Below, piece after piece: positions 1 to 8,624 of a stretch of 47,894 nucleotides of DNA. The DNA lies in NCBI GenBank assembly GCA_034433305.1, contig DAOUAM010000104.1, positions 1 through 47,894 of the forward strand, read 5' to 3'. The notes under the pieces were generated by a model. The model made no database searches and was not told the origin of the DNA. It saw nothing but the letters and a program-made list of their open reading frames with translations. The stretch is from DAOUAM01 sp034433305 (GTDB taxonomy: Bacteria > Chloroflexota > Dehalococcoidia > Lucifugimonadales > DAOUAM01). Each line of letters starts with the position of its first letter. Position 1 is the first letter of the stretch. Made by a program: the position numbers and the translations under genes.

Positions 1-301
1 CCGCCGCCCACTTATCAGGCCAGACCCGGCCTGTCCAACAGCAGCCCTTCGGCACTTTTCGGGGCAGCGCTGCCCCACAGGTACAGGACATGGGCGGCAG
101 ATAGTGTCCCCTGCCCTTCCATGGCAGGGAAGTGGAGGCCACGCTCGTCCCGAGGCGCCACAATCAGGGACTGATGCTGGCCCCAGGCAGAGCAACCGGT
201 GTTTCACAGCAGGGCGGCCAGGGCCATTATGTAGGAGAGGGCAGGCTGTGGAGGCGTACATCATCGGGAGGAGAACGCAACTGTAGCGCGAAGGTGGAAC
301 T
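1..301. other. Intergenic region upstream of the surface-protein gene
   Basis: I see no supportable gene here. Short reading frames have no ribosome site and no family resemblance. A small stem (arms 16-21 and 28-33) is the only local dyad near the left edge. The last 20 bases carry the AAGGTGG ribosome site of the next gene. The 3' end of an upstream gene could lie outside the window. Confidence 0.5.
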
Positions 302-2683
302 GTGTTAGCTAGAGTTGTTGCTGGACTCTTACTGGTCTTTGTACTGGCCCTGGCGGCGACGGCCCTGCCACCAGGAGGCCATGCCCGCGTAAGCGCCGTG
401 CCATCGGCACCCCACGTCCTCTTCGGGCGCATCACTCACTCCAACGGGACGCCTGTGCCGTCTGGGCTGCCCATCCAGGCCCGCATCGGCAATGTCCACT
501 ACGGCCAGTCGGTGGACCCCAATACTGGGCTGGCTACCAGGGACACTCGTACCCACAACATGACTGGCGCCGGGTACAACTACGGCTCCACGTCCAACTT
601 CCAGGTCTGCGGCGACGACACGGCCACCCAGGCCAAGGAGGGGGGCAGGTCTGGCGAGACTATCGTTTTCTTCGTCAATGGCATACAGGCAACGCCCATT
701 GTCAACAACACGCCCGTCTCATCCTTCACCTATAGCGTGGGCGCATCCGACAGGGTGGACCTGGCCATACCATCCCTCAGCGCGCCCACGGCCACGCCGG
801 CGGCGTCCAACTCCTTCGCCTGCACCACCCAGACCGAGGCGACGGCCACGCCTACGCCCACGGCCACGCCAGTAGTCGGGGGTGGCGGTGGCGGAGGTGG
901 GGGCGGCGGCGGTGGTGGAGGGGGCGGAGGCGGGGGCGTGCTGCCTCCGCTGGACACGCCTACCCCAACGCCGACTTCCACGCCTACCCAGCAACAGCAG
1001 GTCAGCCAGATTGTGGAACAGGTCGGCAGCCTGGAGGCCAGTGAGGCCGCGGACCTGCTGGAAAGCCTCGACACGTCCCTGGCGGCCCAGGTGGTCCAGG
1101 GGATGGACTCCCAGGACGGCGCACAGGTCATCGAGGAAATGGACACCGCCCGGGCCGCCGATATCCTGGTGGCCCTGGAAGCCACCAAGGCGGCGGAGGT
1201 AGTCCAGGGTGTCAGCGATACCAAGGCAGCGAAAATCGTGGAGCAGATGACCGCTGCAGCCGCGGCAGGCATCATGGAAAACCTTGTTACCGGGAAGGCG
1301 GCCAGCATTATCACCGAGGTGGCGACCGAAAGGGCCGCTGAAGTGCTGGCCCTGGTGTCCCCGGAGAAGGCCGGCGCCATCCTGGATGCCATGCCCGTGA
1401 ACAGGGTTACCGACATTGTCCAGGTCATGCCTCAGGAGCGCCTCATAGAGCGCCTTCCCGAGATGACACCCGACAGGCTCTTCCAGATACCCATCGAGGT
1501 CCTCTTCCAGAGACTGCCCAGGGTGCCGGCGGAGCAGCTGGCCTTCGAGGACCCGCCGGAGGTTGACCCCAACCTGCCGCCCATCCAGGTAGCCCAGGTG
1601 TCGCCTACCCTGGCCATCTACACCGTGCCCGCCACAGGCGAGCTGGTCTGGGCCAAGCTGGTGGGCAGTCCGGCCCCCATCGAGCGCATCGTAGCCAAGT
1701 TCAGCAGGAGCCTGACCAATGTCAGGGTAAGGGTAGAGGACATGGACGACAGGCCAGCCGATGTCCCTGCCCTGCCAGCGGGCCAGATAGTCAACTCCTA
1801 CTTCCGCGTGGATGTGGATAACGCGACGCCAGCCGATATCATCGCCGTGCACATCGCCGTGTACGTCACCAGGGAATGGATGGAGGCCAACAACATCCAC
1901 AAGTGGTCCATCCAGTTCCACCGGCTGGACGAGGCGCGCAATGCCTGGGTGTCATTCCCGGCCAAGCGCGTGAGAGAGGAAGCCGACCGCATATTCTACA
2001 CCGTGGTGGTCCCCGGCTTCTCCCTGTTCGCCATTACAGGCAGCGACCAGGTGCCCGAGTCTGCCTTCCAGGTGGCCGACCTGAGCATCAGCCCTTCGCT
2101 GGCCCTGGCCGGCGAAGAGGTCAGGATAAGCGCCAGGGTGAGGAACACCAGCACGGCGGAGGCCGTCTATCCAGCCAACCTCTGGCTCAACGATGTCATA
2201 GAGGACAGCGAGGCCATCGTGGTAGGGCCGGGCCAGATCGTGCCCGTTACCTTCACGGTGAGGAAGCCACAGGGCACATACCGGGTGCGCATCGAGCGGC
2301 TGCTGGGCCAGTTCAGCGTCGGCGCCCAGGCAGCCACGCCGACGCCTACGGCCACGCCTGCGCCTGGCGCGCCCACGGCTACACCCTCGGCGGCCACGCC
2401 GACACCCACGCGCCCCACGACCACTCCAGCGCCGCTGACGCCTACCGCTGTGGCGGCCACGCCCACGGCGACCCGGACAGCCGTGGCCGCGTCGCCCACG
2501 CCAGCCCGGCCATCGCCTACGGCGCTGCCGGCCACGGCCACGCCAGCGCCAACCGCCACACCCACCGGCCCCGGGCCGGAGGAGGGCGGCGGGTTCAACT
2601 TCCTGTGGGTTGTGCTGATAATCGTGGTCCTGGGCATAGCTGGCCTCGTTGCCTTCCTGGTCCTGCGCCGCAGGACAGCCTAG
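302..2683 (+). CDS. Secreted, membrane-anchored protein with MgtE-N-like helical repeats and a PGF-pre-PGF-like domain
   Basis: The GTG start is preceded by AAGGTGG at good spacing. The 793-residue product has a signal peptide (about 1-32), a first extracellular domain to about 165, a Thr/Pro linker, a run of 20 glycines (193-212) and a second Thr/Pro linker. Residues 233-405 hold roughly ten short helical repeats of the type 'AAxIVxxM' / 'AAEVLxxL', like the N-terminal repeats of MgtE and FliG-type proteins. Residues 430-580 resemble a PGF-pre-PGF domain (the motif VVVPGFSLFAITG is visible), and 590-672 a CARDB-like beta domain. A third Thr/Pro linker (678-757) leads to a C-terminal membrane helix (about 767-788) and a basic tail RRRTA. 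This is the plan of a cell-wall-spanning surface protein. MgtE-like repeats are normally cytoplasmic, so their export is odd. The function is unknown, and the domain calls are from pattern only. Confidence 0.85.
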   Translation: MLARVVAGLLLVFVLALAATALPPGGHARVSAVPSAPHVLFGRITHSNGTPVPSGLPIQARIGNVHYGQSVDPNTGLATRDTRTHNMTGAGYNYGSTSNFQVCGDDTATQAKEGGRSGETIVFFVNGIQATPIVNNTPVSSFTYSVGASDRVDLAIPSLSAPTATPAASNSFACTTQTEATATPTPTATPVVGGGGGGGGGGGGGGGGGGGGVLPPLDTPTPTPTSTPTQQQQVSQIVEQVGSLEASEAADLLESLDTSLAAQVVQGMDSQDGAQVIEEMDTARAADILVALEATKAAEVVQGVSDTKAAKIVEQMTAAAAAGIMENLVTGKAASIITEVATERAAEVLALVSPEKAGAILDAMPVNRVTDIVQVMPQERLIERLPEMTPDRLFQIPIEVLFQRLPRVPAEQLAFEDPPEVDPNLPPIQVAQVSPTLAIYTVPATGELVWAKLVGSPAPIERIVAKFSRSLTNVRVRVEDMDDRPADVPALPAGQIVNSYFRVDVDNATPADIIAVHIAVYVTREWMEANNIHKWSIQFHRLDEARNAWVSFPAKRVREEADRIFYTVVVPGFSLFAITGSDQVPESAFQVADLSISPSLALAGEEVRISARVRNTSTAEAVYPANLWLNDVIEDSEAIVVGPGQIVPVTFTVRKPQGTYRVRIERLLGQFSVGAQAATPTPTATPAPGAPTATPSAATPTPTRPTTTPAPLTPTAVAATPTATRTAVAASPTPARPSPTALPATATPAPTATPTGPGPEEGGGFNFLWVVLIIVVLGIAGLVAFLVLRRRTA

Positions 2684-2707
2684 CACCCTGGACTGGCAAG
2701 ACTCAAG

Positions 2708-2741
2708 GCGAGCGGGATGGAGCAGCCTCCATCCCGCTCGC
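2708..2741 (+). terminator. Hairpin terminator after the surface-protein gene
   Basis: A perfect 15-bp stem (2708-2722 with 2727-2741) closes a 4-base loop CAGC, starting 24 bases after the stop codon. Only a weak T-rich stretch (tattt) follows, so it may need help from Rho or act mainly as a 3' stabiliser. Confidence 0.65.
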
Positions 2742-2856
2742 TATTTCGGCGAAGGGAGGTCTGCCGAAGACTGGTACAGGACCTCCTCCCCGCAAGAGTA
2801 TCCCGCGCTTGCCATGGCGCCCAGCAGCAGTGGCCGTACAGGGCCACGCGGCGCCA

Positions 2857-3204
2857 CTAGGACGGACTGGCCTGGTGCCCGTGGCAGTCGCCAGCGGCCA
2901 GGCTGGCCCCCTGGGCCACGGTGGGTGGTTGGCAAGGGCCTGGCCGCCACAGCCGTGGGCCGCTGGATGTGCCGCACCCCGCCAGTGTCCTGGAGACCAG
3001 GTGCCCAGCGGCGGCCAGGGCTGTCCCGGGAGCGAACAGCGTCGCCGCGATACAAAAGGGCCATGTGGCCCATGCGGGCCTTCCCTCCTCCATCAGCAAG
3101 GAGATGAGGCGCCGCGATTGATGGTACTCAATGGCCCTGAACACCGCCATGAGTACCAGTCCGACGCCGGTTAGCGCCAACCCCCAAACCGTCTGTACCT
3201 CCAT
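2857..3204 (-). CDS. Possible small two-helix membrane protein
   Basis: The reading frame from an ATG at 3204 gives 115 residues. A GGAGAGG-type ribosome site lies about 10 bases upstream. Residues 6-25 (VWGLALTGVGLVLMAVFRAI) and about 48-70 look like membrane helices, with a charged stretch (EYHQSRRLISLLMEE) between them. The C-terminal 45 residues are Pro/Gly-rich and less convincing. I recognise no family. A longer frame starts at 3321, but its extra 39 residues are arginine-rich and look like untranslated DNA. The region may instead be non-coding. Confidence 0.4.
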   Translation of the reverse strand: MEVQTVWGLALTGVGLVLMAVFRAIEYHQSRRLISLLMEEGRPAWATWPFCIAATLFAPGTALAAAGHLVSRTLAGCGTSSGPRLWRPGPCQPPTVAQGASLAAGDCHGHQASPS

Positions 3205-3383
3205 GCCACCGGCCCCTCTCCGCACCCTGTCCCGCACTGCCCGCCGGACAGCGGCGCCTACTCTATTAATACAGCCATTAAGTGAAAAACCTGGTGTTTT
3301 CCTGACCACTTTCGCCAACAACCAGGGGACACTTGGTGATACGCCATGAATTAGGGCAACTCCTCTCCGGGAGGCACCCTCAG

Positions 3384-3412
3384 TTGCGTGAGAGCGGCGG
3401 GCTGTTTATAGT
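3384..3412 (+). promoter_or_regulatory. Putative promoter of the CinA-like/nucleotidyltransferase gene
   Basis: TTGCGT (3384-3389) and TATAGT (3407-3412) are separated by 17 bases. They lie about 40 bases upstream of the ATG at 3453, next to a locally AT-rich stretch. The -35 box is weak. Confidence 0.4.
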
Positions 3413-3452
3413 AGTTGGGACAGCTTTGACCACCCAAGCAGAAGGAAGACCC

Positions 3453-4598
3453 ATGGATGCCGCCGTACTCCGGCTGGTGGAGAGGCTCCACGCCTCACCG
3501 ACCATGGCCGTGGTAGTTGTGACGGGCGCGGCTGCCCAGTCCATCGCCTGGCTGCTGGGCGTGCCGGGCGCGTCGCGCACGGTGCTGGAGGCGCTGGTGC
3601 CCTACGCCGGCCCGTCCCTCGTCGACTTCCTGGGCTACGGGCCGGAACAGTACGTATCGGCCCAGACGGCGAAAGACATGGCCCGCAGGGCCTACCAGCG
3701 GGCGTTGCGGCTGAGAAGTGAGGCCACGCCCGTGGTGGGAGTAAGCTGCACGGCCACCATCGTCACAGACCGGCCCAAGCGGGGAGAGCACCGCTGCCAC
3801 GTGGCCGCCTGGAGCCAGCGTGGCGCCTCCACCTACAGCCTGCAACTGGTCAAGGGCCTGCGCGACCGCCAGGGAGAGGAGGACGTCGTCAGCAGGCTGG
3901 TGCTGCGTGCCCTGGCGGAGGCCAGCGACGTCGAGTACGACATACCCGCCAGGCTTGACCCCTCTGAGCAGGTAGAGGTCACCAGCGTGGCCTACGATGA
4001 CCCGCTCTCCGCCCTGCTCGCCTCCCACGTGAGCACCGTCACCATCGGCCCGGATGGCAGGATGGCCGCCGATGCGCCGGTGCGCGGCGCCCTGCTGGCA
4101 GGCTCCTTCAACCCCCTGCACGAGGGCCACGAGAAGCTGGCCAGCGTGGCAGCCAGGATGCTGGGCATGCCCGTCACCTACGAGCTTTCGGTCACCAACG
4201 TGGACAAGCCCACCCTGGCCAGGGACGAGGTGGACAGGCGCGTGGCCCAGTTCGCCGGCAGGGCGCCCGTGGTAGTCACCCGGGCCCTGACCTTCATCCA
4301 GAAGGCCCGGCTGTTCCCCGGCTGCACCTTTGTCATCGGCTGGGACACCGCCGTGCGCCTGGTGGACCCCAGGTACTATGAGGGCGACCGCTTCAAGATG
4401 CTGAAGGCGCTGGTGGAGATCGCCGACCTGGGCTGCCGGTTCCTAGTGGCCGGGCGCGTGGACGGCGGCTCATTCCATACCCTGGCGGACGTGCCCATAC
4501 CCGATGGCCTGGAGGGGATGTTCACGCCCATACCTGAGTCGGAGTTCCGCCTGGATATCTCTTCTACCCAGTTGCGCCAGGCGGGCAGGAGACTGTGA
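3453..4598 (+). CDS. CinA-C/PncC-like domain fused to a NadD-like nucleotidyltransferase
   Basis: I chose the ATG at 3453 over an upstream one at 3333 because GAAGGAAG sits just before it and the protein's homology-like part begins there; the product is 381 residues. Residues 1 to about 160 resemble the CinA C-terminal (nicotinamide-nucleotide amidase) fold, but the usual ES(C)TGG active-site motif reads VVVTGAAAQS, so the serine appears lost. Residues about 215-378 form a nucleotidyltransferase of the NadD/cytidylyltransferase type: the HxGH signature is in GSFNPLHEGH (about 216-225) and the ISSTxLR signature is near the C terminus. Both halves belong to families acting on NAD-related nucleotides, so a role in pyridine-nucleotide repair or synthesis is a reasonable inference, not shown. 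Confidence 0.8.
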   Translation: MDAAVLRLVERLHASPTMAVVVVTGAAAQSIAWLLGVPGASRTVLEALVPYAGPSLVDFLGYGPEQYVSAQTAKDMARRAYQRALRLRSEATPVVGVSCTATIVTDRPKRGEHRCHVAAWSQRGASTYSLQLVKGLRDRQGEEDVVSRLVLRALAEASDVEYDIPARLDPSEQVEVTSVAYDDPLSALLASHVSTVTIGPDGRMAADAPVRGALLAGSFNPLHEGHEKLASVAARMLGMPVTYELSVTNVDKPTLARDEVDRRVAQFAGRAPVVVTRALTFIQKARLFPGCTFVIGWDTAVRLVDPRYYEGDRFKMLKALVEIADLGCRFLVAGRVDGGSFHTLADVPIPDGLEGMFTPIPESEFRLDISSTQLRQAGRRL

Positions 4599-4647
4599 CG
4601 GCGATAGGCGCTGCACTCAATGCCCTTGAGCATGGGACAATGTCTGC

Positions 4648-6102
4648 ATGAAGTTCAATGACCTGCGCGAGTTCATCGCCTTCCTGGAGAGCAAGGGCCA
4701 GCTACGGCGTGTCAGGACGCCGGTAAGCTGCGACCTGGAGATCAGCGAGATCGCCATCCGGACCATCAAGGCTGGCGGCCCCGCCCTGCTCTTCGAGAAC
4801 GTCCAGGGCTACGACATGCCTGTTCTGGCCAACATCTTCGGCACCCACCAGCGTGTGGCCTGGGCGCTGGGCGTGGACCACGTTGACGAACTGGTGCAGC
4901 GCGTCCGCAAGCTGCTGGGCATGGTGCAGGGGCCGCCCCGTGGCCTGATGGAGAAGCTGCGCGCCCTGGGCGAGCTTGCCAGCCTGGCCCGGACTCAACC
5001 CAGGCTGGTCAGGTCCGCGCCCTGCCAGGAGGTGGTGCTGACCGGAGAGGACGCCGACATCACGGCGCTGCCGGCCCTCAAGTGCTGGCCCCTGGACGGC
5101 GGGCGCTACATCACCCTGCCCCTGGTCATCACCCGCGACCCCATCACCGGCCGGCGCAACGTGGGCACCTATCGGATGCAGGTCTTCGACGGCCAGACCA
5201 CGGGCATGCACTGGCAGACCCACAAGGTGGGCATGCGTCACATGCGCAGGAGCGGCGAGCAGGGGCTGGAGCGCCTGGAGGTGGCCGTGGCCCTGGGCGG
5301 CGACCCGGCCACCATCTGGACAGGCTCCATGCCGCTGCCGCCGGACATGGATGAGCTCGGCGTGGCCGGCTTCATCCGGGGCGAGCCGGTGGAGCTGGTC
5401 AAGTGCAAGACCATTGACCTGGAGGTGCCAGCCCACGCCGAGATAGTCCTGGAGGGCTACGTCGTCCCCGGCGAGCTGCGCCCCGAAGGCCCCTTCGGCG
5501 ACCATACGGGCTACTACTCGCCCGTGGAGGACTACCCGGTCTTCCACGTCACCGCCATCACCCGGCGGCGGGACGCCATCTACCCGGCCAGCGTCGTGGG
5601 CCGGCCGCCCACCGAGGACTACTATATGGGCAAGGCCAGCGAGCGCCTCTTCCTGCCCGCGCTCCAGATGGTGCTGCCGGAGGTCGTGGACATCAACATG
5701 CCCGCCGAGGGCATCTTCCACAACCTGGTCATCGTCTCCATCAAGAAGGAGTACCCGGGCCACGCCCGCAAGGTGATGTACGCCCTGTGGGGCATGGGCC
5801 TGCTGATGCTGGCCCGCACCATCATCGTCGTGGACCACTTCGTCAACGTGCAGGACCCGTCGGAGGTGGCCTGGCGCGTGGCCGGCAACATAGACCCGGC
5901 CCATGACCTGGTCATAGTGGAAGGCCCGGTGGACGACCTGGACGTGGCCTCGCCCACGCCGCGCTTCGGCGCCAAGCTGGGCATTGACGCCACCATCAAG
6001 GGGCCGCTGGATGGCCGCCAGAGGGAGTGGCCCCCCGACATCGTCATGAGCGAGGACATCCAGCGGCTCGTTGACAGCAAATGGAAGGAGTACGGGATAT
6101 AA
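4648..6102 (+). CDS. ubiD: UbiD-family prenylated-FMN-dependent decarboxylase
   Basis: The 484-residue protein has the full UbiD length and its typical features, including the start MKFNDLREFIAFLESKGQL, the central GPFGDHTGYYSP stretch (near 281-292) and the RPPTEDYYMGKASERLF segment (about 318-334). UbiD enzymes remove the ring carboxylate of an aromatic quinone precursor using prenylated FMN supplied by UbiX. The UbiX gene lies 1.1 kb downstream with ubiA between them, so the three probably form one quinone pathway. In the futalosine route the equivalents are MqnL, MqnP and MqnM; which route operates cannot be told here. The stop codon TAA overlaps the first base of a MITE-like repeat. Confidence 0.93.
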   Translation: MKFNDLREFIAFLESKGQLRRVRTPVSCDLEISEIAIRTIKAGGPALLFENVQGYDMPVLANIFGTHQRVAWALGVDHVDELVQRVRKLLGMVQGPPRGLMEKLRALGELASLARTQPRLVRSAPCQEVVLTGEDADITALPALKCWPLDGGRYITLPLVITRDPITGRRNVGTYRMQVFDGQTTGMHWQTHKVGMRHMRRSGEQGLERLEVAVALGGDPATIWTGSMPLPPDMDELGVAGFIRGEPVELVKCKTIDLEVPAHAEIVLEGYVVPGELRPEGPFGDHTGYYSPVEDYPVFHVTAITRRRDAIYPASVVGRPPTEDYYMGKASERLFLPALQMVLPEVVDINMPAEGIFHNLVIVSIKKEYPGHARKVMYALWGMGLLMLARTIIVVDHFVNVQDPSEVAWRVAGNIDPAHDLVIVEGPVDDLDVASPTPRFGAKLGIDATIKGPLDGRQREWPPDIVMSEDIQRLVDSKWKEYGI

Positions 6103-6222
6103 TACCAGGTCGCTATGATGAGGCCATAAACACGGTAGGGGCAACCCTCGTGGTTGCCCAGGGCCAGGGCAGGCACAAGGCCTGCCCCTACGAAATACGG
6201 CGTCATCATACAGAATTGGTAT
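6102..6222 (+). repeat. MITE-like repeat, copy 1 (complete)
   Basis: This 121-bp element fills the ubiD-ubiA gap. Its ends are imperfect inverted repeats of about 20 bp (ATACCA..TATGATGA, 16 of 20 matching). Inside are two GC-rich hairpins, one with arms near GGGGCAACC/GGTTGCCC and one near GGGCAGGC/GCCTGCCC. A second copy in opposite orientation lies at 8625-8714. It has no coding capacity, as expected of a non-autonomous element. Confidence 0.85.
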
Positions 6223-6234
6223 AAGTAGCGTGGT

Positions 6235-7134
6235 ATGACTGCACAACGCTCAACAGTCCAGCCCCGGCCCTCCGTGCCCCTGGCGCGGAAGGTGCCCCTG
6301 TTCCTGGAGGCCATCAAGTTCCAGGAGAGCATCTTTGCCCTGCCCTTCGCCTATACAGGCATGGTGCTGGCGGCGGACGGCTGGCCCACGTGGCGGCAGT
6401 TCCTGTGGATAACCGTCGCCATGGTCAGCGCCAGGACGCTGGGCATGGCGGCCAACCGCATCATAGACCGGCACATAGACGCCCTGAACCCCCGCGCGTC
6501 GGCACGGCACCTGCCCAGCGGCAAGCTGAAGACGGCGGACATGGTGGTGCCGGCGCTGCTGTCCCTGGGTGTCTTCCTGTTTGCGGCGTCGCGGCTCAAC
6601 GGGCTGGCGCTGGCCCTGGCGCCGGTGGCCGCCGCCTACCTGGTCTTCTACCCCTACACCAAGCGCTTCACCTGGACAGCCAACCTGCTGCTGGGCTGGG
6701 CGCTGGCCATCGCCCCCTCGGCGGCGTGGATAGGCGTCCGGGGCAGCCTGGACGGGCAGCCTGTGCTGCTGTCCTGCGCCGTGGCCTTCTGGGCCGGCAG
6801 CTTCGACATCCTCTATCACGCCCAGGACTACGAGTTCCACAAGGGCCACGGCCTGCACTCGGTAGCCCGGCGCTTCGGCGTGGTGGCCGCCTTCTGGTGG
6901 GCGCGGGTGCTGGATGTGCTGGCCGTCGGTTGCCTGCTGGCGCTGGGCCTGTGGATGGGCCTGGCCTTCCCCTACTACATCGGCCTGGCCGTGGCGACGG
7001 CGCTGCTCATCTACAAGCACCGCATGGTCTCGCCCCATGACCTGTCCCGCCTGGGCTTCGCCTTCTTCAGGACCAATGCCTATGTCTCGACTACCATGTT
7101 CCTTGCAACGCTTGTCGCAGTGCTGGCCTGGTAA
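6235..7134 (+). CDS. ubiA: UbiA-family prenyltransferase
   Basis: The 299-residue integral membrane protein joins a polyprenyl chain to the aromatic ring in quinone synthesis. The first Asp-rich motif is visible as NRIIDRHID (N74, D78, D82). The second lies in DILYHAQDYEFHKGHG (about 190-205). Several hydrophobic helices fill the rest, fitting the usual nine-helix bundle. It starts 12 bases after the MITE-like repeat with no good ribosome site, so translation may depend on coupling or on repeat-derived sequence. It lies between ubiD and ubiX, which supports a common pathway. Confidence 0.93.
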   Translation: MTAQRSTVQPRPSVPLARKVPLFLEAIKFQESIFALPFAYTGMVLAADGWPTWRQFLWITVAMVSARTLGMAANRIIDRHIDALNPRASARHLPSGKLKTADMVVPALLSLGVFLFAASRLNGLALALAPVAAAYLVFYPYTKRFTWTANLLLGWALAIAPSAAWIGVRGSLDGQPVLLSCAVAFWAGSFDILYHAQDYEFHKGHGLHSVARRFGVVAAFWWARVLDVLAVGCLLALGLWMGLAFPYYIGLAVATALLIYKHRMVSPHDLSRLGFAFFRTNAYVSTTMFLATLVAVLAW

Positions 7135-7187
7135 GGCCTCGGCCACCCTATTGCGGCGGCCAGGCCGCGGGTGAAAGGGAGAAGGAC

Positions 7188-7811
7188 TTGACTCAGGAGA
7201 AGGCCGCCACACCAGGTCGCCCCGTGGTGGTGGGCATCACAGGCGCCAGCGGCGCGGCCCTGGCGCGGGCCACCATTGACCTGCTGCTGTCCCTGGAGGT
7301 GCCCGTCGTCGCCACGGCTTCCTCGGCGGCACGGCTGGTGTGGCAGGACGAGCTGGACGAGTCCTTTGGCGCGGCGCTGGAGCGCTGGAGCGACAGTGGC
7401 AGGTTCAGCTACCACGCCATCGGCGACCTGAGGGCGCCCATCGCCAGCGGCACCCACCCGACGCGGGGCATGGCCGTGGTGCCGTGCAGCATGGCGACGC
7501 TGGCGGCCATCGCCCACGGGCTGGCCGACAACCTGCTGCGCCGCGCCGCCGACGTGTGCCTCAAGGAGCGCCGGCCCCTGGTACTGGTGCCCCGGGAGAC
7601 GCCCCTCAGCGCCATACACCTGGAGAACATGGCCTCGCTGGCCCGCCTGGGAGTCACCATCCTGTCGCCGGAGCCTGCCTTTTACCTGCGGCCCAGGACC
7701 ATCGAGGACGTGGTCAGCTTCATTGCGCGGCGCACCATCGCGGCCCTGGGCCTGGTGGAGGCGCTGCCCGACGAGATGCAGTACAGGGGCGGGAGCGACG
7801 GCGGTAGCTGA
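7188..7811 (+). CDS. ubiX: UbiX-family flavin prenyltransferase
   Basis: The start is TTG at 7188, chosen because GGGAGAAGG precedes it directly; the product is 207 residues. The N terminus carries the flavin-binding motif VVGITGASGAALA. The segment GTHPTRGMAVVPCSMATLAAIAHGLADNLLRRAADVCLKERRP is typical of UbiX/Pad1, with RRPLVLVPRETPLS following. UbiX attaches dimethylallyl to FMN to make the cofactor that UbiD needs. It lies 53 bases after ubiA, probably in the same transcript. Confidence 0.94.
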   Translation: MTQEKAATPGRPVVVGITGASGAALARATIDLLLSLEVPVVATASSAARLVWQDELDESFGAALERWSDSGRFSYHAIGDLRAPIASGTHPTRGMAVVPCSMATLAAIAHGLADNLLRRAADVCLKERRPLVLVPRETPLSAIHLENMASLARLGVTILSPEPAFYLRPRTIEDVVSFIARRTIAALGLVEALPDEMQYRGGSDGGS

Positions 7812-7831
7812 CGCCTCCAGGCAGGCCAGTA

Positions 7832-7860
7832 TTGCAATCTTCACCCTGCCGCTCTACAAT
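7832..7860 (+). promoter_or_regulatory. Promoter of the ThDP-enzyme gene
   Basis: TTGCAA (7832-7837) and TACAAT (7855-7860) are 17 bases apart. They lie in the gap after ubiX and 62 bases before the next ATG, suggesting that the ThDP gene is transcribed independently of ubiDAX. Confidence 0.6.
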
Positions 7861-7921
7861 GCTCCTGTCCCCAAGCAGCACGGCCTTCAGCCAATCCCAG
7901 GACTCGCAGGAGCCGTAAGCC

Positions 7922-8497
7922 ATGATAACCTCTCTGGATGCCGTCAAGGCCATCAACGAAGTCAGGGGCGACGCCATAGTCGTCGGGACAATGACGCCCA
8001 ACAGGTACTGGCAGTCGGTATCTACCAGGCCAGAGTTGGACCTGCCCATCTTCGGGGCCATGGGCAAGGCGTCCTCGGTGGCCCTGGGGCTGGCCCTGGC
8101 CCGGCCTGACAGGAAGGTGCTGGTGCTGGACGGCGACGGCTGCCTGCTCATGAACATGGGCACCCTGGTGACCATCGCCGGCAAGGCGCCCAGGAACCTG
8201 GTGCACTTCGTCTTTGAGGACGGTGTCTACTTCACCACAGGCGCGCAGCCGGTGCCTGGCTCGGGTAAGTTTGACCTGGCTGCCATAGCCCGCGGCGCTG
8301 GCATCAAGGAGAGCTACCAGTTCGACAACCTGGAGGACCTGGTAAGCGAGCTGCCGGCCATCATGGGCAGGGAAGGCCCCGTCTTTGTCTGCCTGAAGGT
8401 CACCCACGGCGACAAGATCCCCGCCTTCTACATGGGCAACACCGGCGCCGCCATGCGCCGCCTGGCCGAGACGCTGAGGAAGGGGCAGCAGGGCTAA
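7922..8497 (+). CDS. ThDP-binding domain protein, sulfopyruvate/phosphonopyruvate decarboxylase beta-like
   Basis: The 191-residue protein is a single ThDP-binding (C-terminal type) domain. The GDG of the ThDP/Mg motif is at residues 71-73. The partner position, normally an Asn in 'DNG', reads FEDGVY near residue 100. The segment GAMGKASSVALGLALARPDRKV is typical of the beta subunit of sulfopyruvate decarboxylase (ComE-like). Such enzymes need a separate pyrimidine-binding alpha subunit, and none is adjacent. An AGGAG site precedes the ATG, and the gene has its own promoter. The substrate cannot be inferred beyond a 2-oxo acid. Confidence 0.8.
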   Translation: MITSLDAVKAINEVRGDAIVVGTMTPNRYWQSVSTRPELDLPIFGAMGKASSVALGLALARPDRKVLVLDGDGCLLMNMGTLVTIAGKAPRNLVHFVFEDGVYFTTGAQPVPGSGKFDLAAIARGAGIKESYQFDNLEDLVSELPAIMGREGPVFVCLKVTHGDKIPAFYMGNTGAAMRRLAETLRKGQQG

Positions 8498-8577
8498 AGA
8501 ACGTTTTCATGCCGAGTGTCCACCACGAATGACCAGGCCACTTTTCCAGGTCAATTTAGGTGCTTTCTCTGGGTAAT

Positions 8578-8604
8578 GTAGGTGCGGGTTTCAAACCCGC
8601 CCCT
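8578..8604 (+). repeat. Short dispersed hairpin repeat
   Basis: A hairpin with arms GCGGGTTT and AAACCCGC (8584-8591 and 8593-8600) lies just upstream of MITE-like copy 2. In translation this kind of repeat yields 'GAGFKPAP', a peptide familiar as a false N-terminal extension in automated annotation. Confidence 0.6.
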
Positions 8605-8624
8605 GTCGTGCAGAGATGGTTCTC

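Noticed and set aside
104..286. 60-codon frame before the surface-protein gene
   Set aside because: It has no ribosome site, low-complexity composition and no family likeness.
719..1921. Long minus-strand reading frame opposite the surface-protein gene
   Set aside because: It is the antisense of a GC-rich repetitive gene; composition is His/Gly/Pro-rich, with no ribosome site or family likeness.
4702..6246. 514-codon minus-strand frame opposite ubiD
   Set aside because: The plus strand encodes an unmistakable UbiD; long antisense frames are expected in high-GC DNA.
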